A stretch of DNA of 64,000 bases from positions 1-64,000 of the forward strand of contig NZ_FNEE01000029.1 of assembly GCF_900099905.1 (NCBI RefSeq). The letters are read 5' to 3'. Under the pieces are notes generated by a model, which worked only from the letters and a program-made list of their open reading frames with translations, made no database searches and had not been told where the DNA came from. Source of the DNA: Mesorhizobium muleiense. GTDB taxonomy: Bacteria; Pseudomonadota; Alphaproteobacteria; Rhizobiales; Rhizobiaceae. The translations under genes were made by a program, and so were the position numbers. Shown here one piece after another: positions 20,669 through 27,700 of the stretch (position 1 is its first letter; each line of letters starts with the position of its first letter).

Positions 20669-21454
20669 CTATATAGTCGCGGACTCGTCAGCCCGAAAGT
20701 CCCCCGGCAGCACGCGCGCAAAGGTCAGCACGTCGACCGTCCCGGCACCGCCCTTCTTCAGCGCCTTGGCGACGGCGCGGACAGTGGCGCCGGTGGTATA
20801 GACATCGTCGATCAGGAGCACCCGGCGGCCGGCGATCTCGATCTCGGCCTCCTCCGGCACTCTGAAGGCGGCACGCACATTCTCCTCGCGTTCCCGCCGC
20901 TCCAGCCCGACCTGCTGGCGGGTGAGTTTGACGCGCCTGACCGCGGAGGGCGCAAAAGGCAGCCCGCCAAGCTGCGATACCGCCCTTGCCAGTTCCGCCG
21001 ACTGGTTGAACTGACGCCTGAAAAAGCGCCGCCAGTGCAGCGGCACCGGCACGACCACATCGGCTTCCGCGATCAGTTCGGCACCGGCGCGCAGCATCCA
21101 GCGAGCCATCCATGGCGCCAGATCAGTGCGGTCCTGGTATTTCAACCCTTGCACCATCTGGCGGGCGACACCGGAGTAAGCGACCGCGGCCCGTGCCCGC
21201 TCGAAGGGCGGCGGGTCGGCGATCGCCTCGGCCGACAGGAACCCCTCGCCCATGTGATGGGTGAACGGCGTGCCCATCACCGGGCACCATGGCCGCTCCA
21301 GAAGCCTGAGTTTCGGCCAGCAGGCGCCGCACAGCACGCCGGGCTGCGAGACATGCCGTCGGCAGCCCGCGCAAACCGGCGGAAACAGGATGCGCGCCGG
21401 CCAGTCCAACGCCTTTCGGGCGATACTCTTGATATCCGGCATTGGATCGGCCAC
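20669..21454 (-). CDS. ComF family protein (phosphoribosyltransferase fold)
   Basis: A 261-residue protein with an N-terminal zinc-binding segment (CAGCRRH...GVLCGACWPKL) and a C-terminal type I phosphoribosyltransferase domain with the PRPP loop VLLIDDVYTTGAT. ComF proteins act in DNA uptake in competent bacteria, but most homologues, including rhizobial ones, have no tested role. It heads the comF-grxC-nit-DUF1178 run and is divergent from a methyltransferase gene. Confidence 0.92.
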   Translation of the reverse strand: MADPMPDIKSIARKALDWPARILFPPVCAGCRRHVSQPGVLCGACWPKLRLLERPWCPVMGTPFTHHMGEGFLSAEAIADPPPFERARAAVAYSGVARQMVQGLKYQDRTDLAPWMARWMLRAGAELIAEADVVVPVPLHWRRFFRRQFNQSAELARAVSQLGGLPFAPSAVRRVKLTRQQVGLERREREENVRAAFRVPEEAEIEIAGRRVLLIDDVYTTGATVRAVAKALKKGGAGTVDVLTFARVLPGDFRADESATI

Positions 21455-21507
21455 GTGGTTCTTTCTCCGCCACCCTATATCAGAGTGCGGAAACCAGGAA
21501 CTGTCAG

Positions 21508-22410
21508 TTGCAACCTATAGTCGACACCTCTCTCTGGCTGGCGCACAAGCGCCGGGCGCTCGCCAACCCGGCTGCCGGCGCGGACTTCCTGATGCGGCGG
21601 GCGGCCGAGGAGCTTGCCGAGCGGCTGGGCGCAGTGGAACGCCAATTCGACAGGGCGGCCGTCCTGTTTTGCCAGACGCCGGCGGCGGTCGACGTGCTCG
21701 CGACAAGCGGCAAGGTGGCGGACATCGTGCGCGTCGAGGCGGATGCGGCGTTCCTGGGTGATGGAGCGGGGGGCGATGGAGCGGGGGGCGATGCCGCGGG
21801 ACTGGTGGCGCCGTTGGAGACCGTGCCGTTCGAGCCGGAAAGCATCGACCTCGCGGTGTCGCTTTTGTCGCTTCAGGCAATGAACGACATTCCCGGCATG
21901 CTGGTACAGATCCGCCGCGCTCTGAAGCCGGACGGTCTTTTCCTCGGCGCCTTTGCCGGCGCCGGCACGCTTTCCGAACTGCGCGAATGCCTGCTCGCCG
22001 CCGAGACCGAGCTTTATGGCGGCGCCAGCCCGCGCGTCATCCCGTTCACCGACGTGCGCGACGCCGGCGCGCTTTTGCAACGCGCCGGTCTGGCCTTGCC
22101 CGTCGCCGACGTCGAGACGGTGACGGTGCGCTACGATTCCCTGTTCGGCCTGATGGCGGACCTGCGGGCGATGGGCGAGACCAGCGCGCTCATTGACCGC
22201 AGCAGGCGACCGGCCACACGAAAGCTGTTTGCCCGCGCCGCCGAAATCTATGCCGAACGATTTTCGGATGCCGATGGCCGCGTCAGGGCGAGTTTTCCGA
22301 TCGTCTGGATGTCAGGCTGGGCGCCCGACGCCTCGCAGCAAAAACCGCTGAAGCCGGGCTCGGCAAAACTGTCGCTGAAAACAATCCTGGAAAATCCCGG
22401 CCGGCGCTGA
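21508..22410 (+). CDS. class I SAM-dependent methyltransferase-fold protein (NDUFAF5-like)
   Basis: A 300-residue protein. I chose the TTG start at 21508, which has AGGAA eight bases upstream; an ATG at 21442 lies in the comF promoter region. The N-terminus (DTSLWLAHKRRALANP) and the block PFEPESIDLAVSLLSLQAMNDIPGMLVQIRRALKPDGLFLGAFAGAGTLSELR resemble the NDUFAF5/BioC-like methyltransferases (quoted in parts across about residues 110-175). A glycine-rich repeat (GDGAGGDGAGGD) from a 15-bp DNA duplication interrupts the region near strand 3. The gene is divergent from comF. Substrate unknown. Confidence 0.82.
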   Translation: MQPIVDTSLWLAHKRRALANPAAGADFLMRRAAEELAERLGAVERQFDRAAVLFCQTPAAVDVLATSGKVADIVRVEADAAFLGDGAGGDGAGGDAAGLVAPLETVPFEPESIDLAVSLLSLQAMNDIPGMLVQIRRALKPDGLFLGAFAGAGTLSELRECLLAAETELYGGASPRVIPFTDVRDAGALLQRAGLALPVADVETVTVRYDSLFGLMADLRAMGETSALIDRSRRPATRKLFARAAEIYAERFSDADGRVRASFPIVWMSGWAPDASQQKPLKPGSAKLSLKTILENPGRR

Positions 22411-22438
22411 CCGGTTTATTATGGACGCGGCTGGTCGG

Positions 22439-22618
22439 TTACTGCGCGAAAGCCTTCACAAGCTTGCTGGCATTGTCGCTGAACAGCCACGTGATTGCGT
22501 CAGCGACCTTGCCGACGCCGCCTACGATGGTAAGCGACAGCACGGCCACGATCAGCCCATATTCGACAGCCGTCGCGCCGGTCTTGTCTTCCCAAAATCG
22601 TTGCAGCAATGTTTTCAT
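22439..22618 (-). CDS. Flp family type IVb pilin
   Basis: A 59-residue pilin precursor. The N-terminal leader MKTLLQRFWEDKTGATAVEYGLI has the prepilin cleavage region followed by the conserved E-Y pair (VEYG) and one hydrophobic helix, as in Flp/PilA of tad pili. Start ATG 22618. No cpa/tad assembly genes are nearby, so this is an orphan pilin that would need an assembly locus elsewhere. The upstream sequence contains a CtrA-like site. Confidence 0.9.
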   Translation of the reverse strand: MKTLLQRFWEDKTGATAVEYGLIVAVLSLTIVGGVGKVADAITWLFSDNASKLVKAFAQ

Positions 22619-22658
22619 GGCCGTCGATCCCGCTTGCCGGAACCCTAGCGCGGACCTG

Positions 22659-22672
22659 TTAAGAAAGGTTAA
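22659..22672 (-). promoter_or_regulatory. possible CtrA box upstream of the Flp pilin
   Basis: TTAA-N6-TTAA about 40-55 bp before the pilin start is close to the CtrA consensus TTAA-N7-TTAA, but the spacing is one base short. Pilin genes are CtrA targets in Caulobacter, which makes it plausible here. Confidence 0.3.
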
Positions 22673-22716
22673 TGACACAGGCTTAACAGGCGATGAAAGC
22701 ACCGCTTTGGCCGGTG

Positions 22717-23058
22717 TCAGCAGTCGCCGCTGCGCTGGCCATTGTCGCGTATCACGCAGATCGAAGTGGGCAGCGGCTGCAGCACGCTCCTGCGCAGCGT
22801 GTAGGTATCACGACGGCCGGGCGAGCCCGTGCTTCCAATCGAACCCGCGCTTTCAACCGACCCTGTGCTCATCCTGTCGAGGCCGCCGGCAAAATCGTCG
22901 CGGGCTGATCGCGTCCGGTTGTCGAGCAAGGGCGTGGCGATCAGGGCCAGCGCCACCGCGGCCGAGCCGAACAAAAGCGTGATCCGCAATATTCCCATGC
23001 CGGCAGCCCTAAAGCTGCGGTCGGGTCGGATCGAATCCCAGTCCCTGTCGAGGCTCAT
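22717..23058 (-). CDS. hypothetical single-pass membrane protein
   Basis: A 113-residue protein not assigned to a family. The N-terminal cytosolic part (MSLDRDWDSIRPDRSF) is followed by one transmembrane helix (about residues 22-44) and a periplasmic tail with a Ser/Gly/Thr-rich linker and two cysteines near the C-terminus. Start ATG 23058 is internal to a longer frame and is chosen because the membrane topology then looks normal. It is upstream of and co-oriented with the pilin. A role in the envelope is only suggested by topology. Confidence 0.65.
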   Translation of the reverse strand: MSLDRDWDSIRPDRSFRAAGMGILRITLLFGSAAVALALIATPLLDNRTRSARDDFAGGLDRMSTGSVESAGSIGSTGSPGRRDTYTLRRSVLQPLPTSICVIRDNGQRSGDC

Positions 23059-23170
23059 GCAACCGCCCTCTGGCGAAGGCCTGGACACGACCTTCCTTCG
23101 ATTTCTGCCGTCATTTTTTCACGGCCAGATAAATCTTCCATTAACGTTGTCTAGGTCTCGGAGGGCAAAA

Positions 23171-23593
23171 TCACAGAAGATCGATGAGGAACTGGATCAG
23201 CGGCGCGTCGGCCGGCGGCATCGGAAAATCGCGCATCTGGCGCGGCCGCACCCATTTCAGCACCTGCCCCTCCTTCGGCTGCGCGATGCCGCGGAAGCGA
23301 CGGCAGACGAACAGCGGCATCAGCAGGTGAAAATCATCGTAGGAATGGCTGGCGAAGGTGAACGGCGCCAGGCAGGGAATATCGGTTTCGATGCCGATCT
23401 CCTCGTACAATTCGCGGATGAGGCATTCTTCCGGCGTCTCGCCGGGCTCGACCTTGCCGCCCGGAAACTCCCACAGGCCGGCCAGTTGCTTGCCTTCGGG
23501 GCGCTGCGCCAGAAGCACGCGGCCGTCGGTATCGACCAGCGCGCAGGCTGCGACCAGGAGCAGGCGCTTGCCGACAGGGTGCGGGCCGGTCAT
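23171..23593 (-). CDS. mutT: 8-oxo-dGTP diphosphatase, MutT-like Nudix hydrolase
   Basis: A 140-residue Nudix enzyme that removes oxidised dGTP from the nucleotide pool. The complete Nudix box is present (G-G-K-V-E-P-G-E-T-P-E-E ... REL-YEEIG) at about residues 45-67. The ATG at 23593 overlaps the stop of the upstream GNAT gene as ATGA, so translation is coupled. The argJ-GNAT-mutT order is typical of Rhizobiales and supports MutT over other Nudix families. Confidence 0.93.
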   Translation of the reverse strand: MTGPHPVGKRLLLVAACALVDTDGRVLLAQRPEGKQLAGLWEFPGGKVEPGETPEECLIRELYEEIGIETDIPCLAPFTFASHSYDDFHLLMPLFVCRRFRGIAQPKEGQVLKWVRPRQMRDFPMPPADAPLIQFLIDLL

Positions 23594-24369
23594 GCGCCGG
23601 GCGGCCGGCGATAATGGTAGCGATAGACTTCGTCGAACCCGAGCGAACGATAGAGCGCCAGCGCCGGCGCGTTGTCGGCCTCGACCTGCAGCCAGGCTTC
23701 CCGGGCGCCGCGCAGCCGTGCCCATTTCAGCGCCGAAAGGATGAGGTGGCGGCCATGGCCCTGGTTGCGCACCGATCTGTCGGTGGCGATCTCGAACAGC
23801 CCGGCAAGATCGCCGTCATGGACGCAGATCAGCGTCGCCAGCGGTTCGGTGCCGTCTTCGAGCGCGAAAAGCCCGGCTTCCGGCTGGATGGCGCCGATGA
23901 TCTCCGACAGGCCCGGCCGCAGCGACACATCCGAGCCGCTTACTTTTAGCGCCGCGCCGATGAAGCGGCTGATGTCCTTCAGCGGGATCTGGTCCATGGC
24001 GGCATCGAGCTGGGCGTCCGCCAGCGGCAACCGCATCACCAGCGATTCGTCGAATGTGCTCCAGCCCTCGCTGTCGAGATGTTTGGCAAGGATCGGCCCC
24101 GACAGCGGCGATATGCGGAAGGTCAGCGGCCGGCCATAGGCGTCGAAACGGCGGCTGGCGCGGCCGATGCGATCGGCAATGTGCTGGATGTCGCCCGGAT
24201 CGAGCGGGTTGACCGAATTCAGCCGCTTGGCCGGATGGCCCGCCGTCAGCCGCACCACCCAGGTGCCGTCATAATGCACGGCCGCCGCCGGCCAGGCGCG
24301 AAAGCCGGCCGCCTCGTAGCGGCGCACGATGGCAAGCACGCTTGCCGGATGTCTGGAAACCAACGCCAT
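23590..24369 (-). CDS. GNAT family N-acetyltransferase
   Basis: A 259-residue protein. The C-terminal half carries the GNAT fold with the acetyl-CoA loop RNQGHGRHLI (QxxGxG/A type) and the terminal strand block LQVEADNAPALALYRSLGF. The N-terminal half is less conserved and may bind the substrate. Its start overlaps the argJ stop by one base (TGATG) and its stop overlaps the mutT start, so the three genes form a tight operon. Substrate unknown. Confidence 0.9.
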   Translation of the reverse strand: MALVSRHPASVLAIVRRYEAAGFRAWPAAAVHYDGTWVVRLTAGHPAKRLNSVNPLDPGDIQHIADRIGRASRRFDAYGRPLTFRISPLSGPILAKHLDSEGWSTFDESLVMRLPLADAQLDAAMDQIPLKDISRFIGAALKVSGSDVSLRPGLSEIIGAIQPEAGLFALEDGTEPLATLICVHDGDLAGLFEIATDRSVRNQGHGRHLILSALKWARLRGAREAWLQVEADNAPALALYRSLGFDEVYRYHYRRPPGA

Positions 24370-25610
24370 CAACTCCGATAATCGCCGTTGATGGCGACAT
24401 ACTCCTTGGTGAGGTCGCAAGTCCACACCGTCGCCTTGCCGCGGCCGATGCCGATATCGGCACGGATGCGGATCTCGTCGCGCTTCATGTAGGCCGACGT
24501 CGCCTCCTCGGAGTAGGCGGCGTCGCGCTCGCCCTGATGCGCCAGCCTGATGTCGCCGAACCAGATCGACAGCAGGTCGCGGTCGGCCGGTTCGCCGGCC
24601 TTGCCGACGGCCATGACGACGCGGCCCCAATTGGCGTCTTCGCCGGCGACCGCCGTCTTGACCAGCGGCGAATTGGCGATCGACAGCGCGATGCGCTTGG
24701 CCGAGCGGGCCGATTTCGCGCCGGTCACGGTGACCTCGACCTGTTTTCGCGCGCCCTCGCCGTCGCGCACCACTTGCAGTGCCAGCGCTTTCAGCACCTT
24801 GCCGAGCGCGCGGCGGAAGGCGCCGAGGCGCGCATCGCCGGCATTCGTGATATCAGGCGCGCCGCGCCGGGCGGCCGTGCCGGTGGCGAACATCAGCAGT
24901 GTGTCGCTGGTCGAGGTGTCGCTGTCGACGGTGACCGCATTGAAGGTCTTGGCGGTGCCGCGCGACAAAAGATCCTGCAGCACGGGGGCTGCGATCGGCG
25001 CGTCGGTGGCGATGAAGGAGAGCATCGTCGCCATGTCGGGCGCGATCATGCCGGCGCCCTTGGCAATGCCGTTGATGGTGACGTCGGCGTCGCCGAGTTT
25101 TACCGTCGCGGTCGCCAGTTTCGGATAGGTGTCGGTGGTCATGATCGCCTTGGCGGCTTCGGTCCACAGGTCCGGCCTGCCGTCCCTGACCAGTCCGGCG
25201 AGCAAATGGCCGAACTTGCCGGCATCCAGCGGCTCGCCGATGACGCCGGTCGAGGCCAGAAACACCTCGTCCGGCGTGCAACCCGCAGCCTTGGCGGCAG
25301 CCTCGCCGGTCATTGCCGTGGAGGCTCGGCCCTTGTTGCCGGTGAAGGCATTGGCGTTGCCGGAATTGACGACCAGAACGCGCGCCTTGCCATGCCCGAG
25401 ATTCTGCCGGCAGAAATCGACCGGCGCCGACGGACATTTCGACTTGGTGAACACGCCGGCGACCGTGGTGCCGGCATCGAAGACCATGGTCAGCAGGTCG
25501 GTGCGGTTCTTGTACTTTATCCCGGCCTCGGCTGTGGCGATGCGGACGCCCTCGATGTCAGGCATGTTGGGATATCTCTTCGGCGCGAGCGGCGAAATCG
25601 TGGCTGACAT
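24369..25610 (-). CDS. argJ: arginine biosynthesis bifunctional protein ArgJ
   Basis: A 413-residue ornithine acetyltransferase, which recycles the acetyl group from N-acetylornithine to glutamate and may also acetylate glutamate with acetyl-CoA. The self-cleavage site lies in KGAGMIAPDMATMLSFIATD, where the new N-terminal Thr of the beta chain acts as nucleophile. Other family landmarks (VNSGNANAFTG, ANWGRVVMAVG) are intact. First gene of the argJ-GNAT-mutT operon. Confidence 0.97.
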   Translation of the reverse strand: MSATISPLAPKRYPNMPDIEGVRIATAEAGIKYKNRTDLLTMVFDAGTTVAGVFTKSKCPSAPVDFCRQNLGHGKARVLVVNSGNANAFTGNKGRASTAMTGEAAAKAAGCTPDEVFLASTGVIGEPLDAGKFGHLLAGLVRDGRPDLWTEAAKAIMTTDTYPKLATATVKLGDADVTINGIAKGAGMIAPDMATMLSFIATDAPIAAPVLQDLLSRGTAKTFNAVTVDSDTSTSDTLLMFATGTAARRGAPDITNAGDARLGAFRRALGKVLKALALQVVRDGEGARKQVEVTVTGAKSARSAKRIALSIANSPLVKTAVAGEDANWGRVVMAVGKAGEPADRDLLSIWFGDIRLAHQGERDAAYSEEATSAYMKRDEIRIRADIGIGRGKATVWTCDLTKEYVAINGDYRS

Positions 25611-25710
25611 GAAGACCTCGGGCGGGAAAAACGCAACGGGAACGCCGGTTTGCCCGATAGCGGGCGCCGGCGCAAGGGCGTTTGACGGTTGGGCACATGC
25701 CCTTTCTCAT

Positions 25711-25754
25711 CGAAACGAAACGTTCAGTTGTGCGAAACGGACCGTTTCGTTTCG
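25711..25754. promoter_or_regulatory. palindromic operator upstream of the TetR gene
   Basis: A perfect 12-bp inverted repeat, CGAAACGAAACG (25711-25722) and CGTTTCGTTTCG (25743-25754), contains a second inner palindrome CGAAACGG-A-CCGTTTCG (25733-25749). It lies about 50-90 bp before the TetR start, as expected for autoregulation. Confidence 0.7.
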
Positions 25755-25801
25755 TCGAGAGAGCGTGTACGATCTGCCGAAAAGCATCGAAGGAAAACAG
25801 G

Positions 25802-26443
25802 ATGGGGCTGGATCGGGGGCGCAGGTCGATCGGCGCGCGGCGCAACCCCGACAGCGCCGACGCCATTCTCGACGCCGCCGAGGCAGTTCTGGTCGAGGCC
25901 GGTTATTCCGGCTTCTCGATCGAAGCGGTGGCGCGGCGGGCGCGTGCGGGAAAGCCGACAATCTATCGCTGGTGGCCGAGCAAGGCCGCCTTGCTGTTCG
26001 ACGTCTATCAGCGGCTAAAGCGCGTCGCTTATCCCGATACTGGCAACCTCGAGGACGATCTCGTCGGCTTCCTCAAAAGCCTGTTCTCGCACTGGCGCGA
26101 AACATCGTCAGGCAGCATCTTCAGATCGCTGATCGCCGAGGCGCAATCGGACGCGACCGTGGCCGCCGTGCTTGCCGAATACGCCAAAGGACGCCATGCC
26201 CATTCCGGCCAGATGATCGAACGCGCCAAGGCAAGAGGCGAAGTCGCGACCGACGTCGATTCCACGCTCGTCGCCGACCTGGTCGCCTCGTTTGCCTGGA
26301 CGCATCTTTTGACCAATCGCCTCGACGAAGACGAAACGACGCTGCGCAAGGCGGTTGGCTATCTGTTGAAGGGCATAGCTCCACCGGGGAACTCGCCGCC
26401 GGCGATCCGGCAGCGTTCAAGGCGTCGACGCATCGTAGGATAG
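25802..26443 (+). CDS. TetR/AcrR family transcriptional regulator
   Basis: A 213-residue regulator. The N-terminal helix-turn-helix is canonical (ILDAAEAVLVEAGYSGFSIEAVARRARAGKPTIYRWWPSKAALL, residues about 20-63). The C-terminal ligand-binding region resembles the TetR_C_11-like group. Start ATG 25802 has a purine-rich site (AAGGAAAACAGG). A strong inverted-repeat operator lies upstream. No target gene other than itself and the divergent argJ operon is adjacent. Confidence 0.92.
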   Translation: MGLDRGRRSIGARRNPDSADAILDAAEAVLVEAGYSGFSIEAVARRARAGKPTIYRWWPSKAALLFDVYQRLKRVAYPDTGNLEDDLVGFLKSLFSHWRETSSGSIFRSLIAEAQSDATVAAVLAEYAKGRHAHSGQMIERAKARGEVATDVDSTLVADLVASFAWTHLLTNRLDEDETTLRKAVGYLLKGIAPPGNSPPAIRQRSRRRRIVG

Positions 26444-26462
26444 GGCGATCTCGGCGCCGCGC

Positions 26463-26493
26463 TTCCCTTCTCCCTTGTTGTGGGAGAAGGGAA
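26463..26493. terminator. hairpin between convergent tetR and PpiC genes
   Basis: A perfect 12-bp stem TTCCCTTCTCCC (26463-26474) / GGGAGAAGGGAA (26482-26493) with a 7-nt loop lies between two convergent stop codons. It lacks a T-run. It may be a fragment of the RIME-like elements seen at 30.4 and 33.5 kb that serves as a bidirectional terminator. Confidence 0.55.
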
Positions 26494-26521
26494 GAACCGA
26501 CTGCCCTAGCCTCGCCCTCGC

Positions 26522-27448
26522 CTACTTGGTGTTTTCCAGCGCGTCGACCGTCTTCTTCAGCTTCTCGTCCGGGATCTCGACCTTGGCCTGGGCACGCAGC
26601 GACTTGACCAGCGCGATGTATTTGTCGCGGATGACTGCCTGACGGGCCTGATCCTTGACCTGGTCGAAGGCCGGCGGCTGCTTGGCGCGCTTGTCCTCGA
26701 CCTGAATGACGTGCCAGCCGAACTGCGACTGCACCGGCTGCTCGGTGTACTTGCCGACCGCCAGCGCGAACACCGCCTTATCGAATTCCGGCACCATTTG
26801 GCCGGGTCCGAACCAGCCGAGATCGCCGCCGCTGGTCTTGCCGCTCGGATCGCTGGTGTGCTCGTTGGCGAGTTTCTGGAAATCGGCGCCGCCATCGAGC
26901 TGCTTGATGATCGCATCGGCCGCTTCCTTCGTCTTCACGAGGATGTGACGGGCATGGACCTCGTTGGCCGGCGGCGTGTTGGCGATTTCCTGGTCGTAGC
27001 GGGCGCGAACCTCGGCATCGGTGATCTTGCCGACGACATCCTTCTCGACCATTTCGCCATGCAGGGCGCGCTGCTGCAGGAACGCCATGCGGCGCTGGAA
27101 GTCGGGATCCTTGTCGAGGCCGGTGGTGACCGCCTGGGCGGCCATGACCTTGATTTCGATCGCTGCCGAAAGGGCTGCGGCGCGGCGCTGTTCGGGCGGC
27201 ATCTGCGCGAACTGCTGCGACAGCTCGCCTTCGGCAAGCGCAAGATCTGCCTCGGTCAGCGACTGGCCGTTGATCGTGGCGACCACGGCGTTCGGATCGA
27301 CCGGCGCGGCCGGCTGGGCGGGTGCGCCCGGCTGGGCGGGGGCTGGTTGGGCGGGCGCGGTGTCCTGCGCCATCGCTGGCGACAGCGCCGTCAGCCCGAA
27401 TGCCAGGCCAAGGCTGGCGAGCGACGCGCGGCGGAACAATAAGGACAT
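26522..27448 (-). CDS. periplasmic peptidyl-prolyl isomerase, PpiC/parvulin type
   Basis: A 308-residue exported foldase. A signal peptide (residues 1-27, cleavage after AMAQ region) is followed by a Pro/Ala/Gln linker, a SurA-like helical N-domain, and a parvulin domain at about 165-260 (HARHILVKTKEAADAI ... DLGWFGPGQMVPEFDKAVFAL ... FGWHVIQVED). It would assist outer-membrane or periplasmic protein folding. It is divergent from secA with 252 bp between starts, a fitting functional neighbour since SecA exports its clients. Confidence 0.95.
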   Translation of the reverse strand: MSLLFRRASLASLGLAFGLTALSPAMAQDTAPAQPAPAQPGAPAQPAAPVDPNAVVATINGQSLTEADLALAEGELSQQFAQMPPEQRRAAALSAAIEIKVMAAQAVTTGLDKDPDFQRRMAFLQQRALHGEMVEKDVVGKITDAEVRARYDQEIANTPPANEVHARHILVKTKEAADAIIKQLDGGADFQKLANEHTSDPSGKTSGGDLGWFGPGQMVPEFDKAVFALAVGKYTEQPVQSQFGWHVIQVEDKRAKQPPAFDQVKDQARQAVIRDKYIALVKSLRAQAKVEIPDEKLKKTVDALENTK

Positions 27449-27700
27449 ACAATTAACTCCAATGGGGGATAGCTAGGGCGGGATGGCTTCCAGACCAGCC
27501 GGATTGTGGCGGAATTTGGCACGGTCGTCAGGGCCAGCGCGCCGTTGACATCGATTGAGCCCCCTCTTATCTGTCCAACGACTTTGCGTCCAGAACCGTT
27601 TTCCGGGCGCTTTTTGCGTTTGTCCGCGTTTCACGTGGATTTGATGGGGCCGGCCGGCACCCGTCGCAACGACTTGGAATGCTATCGAAAGGACCATTGA

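Noticed and set aside
24370..24630. N-terminal extension of the GNAT gene by 87 residues into argJ
   Set aside because: The extension is the out-of-frame complement of argJ coding sequence; the ATG at 24369 overlaps the argJ stop as expected in an operon.
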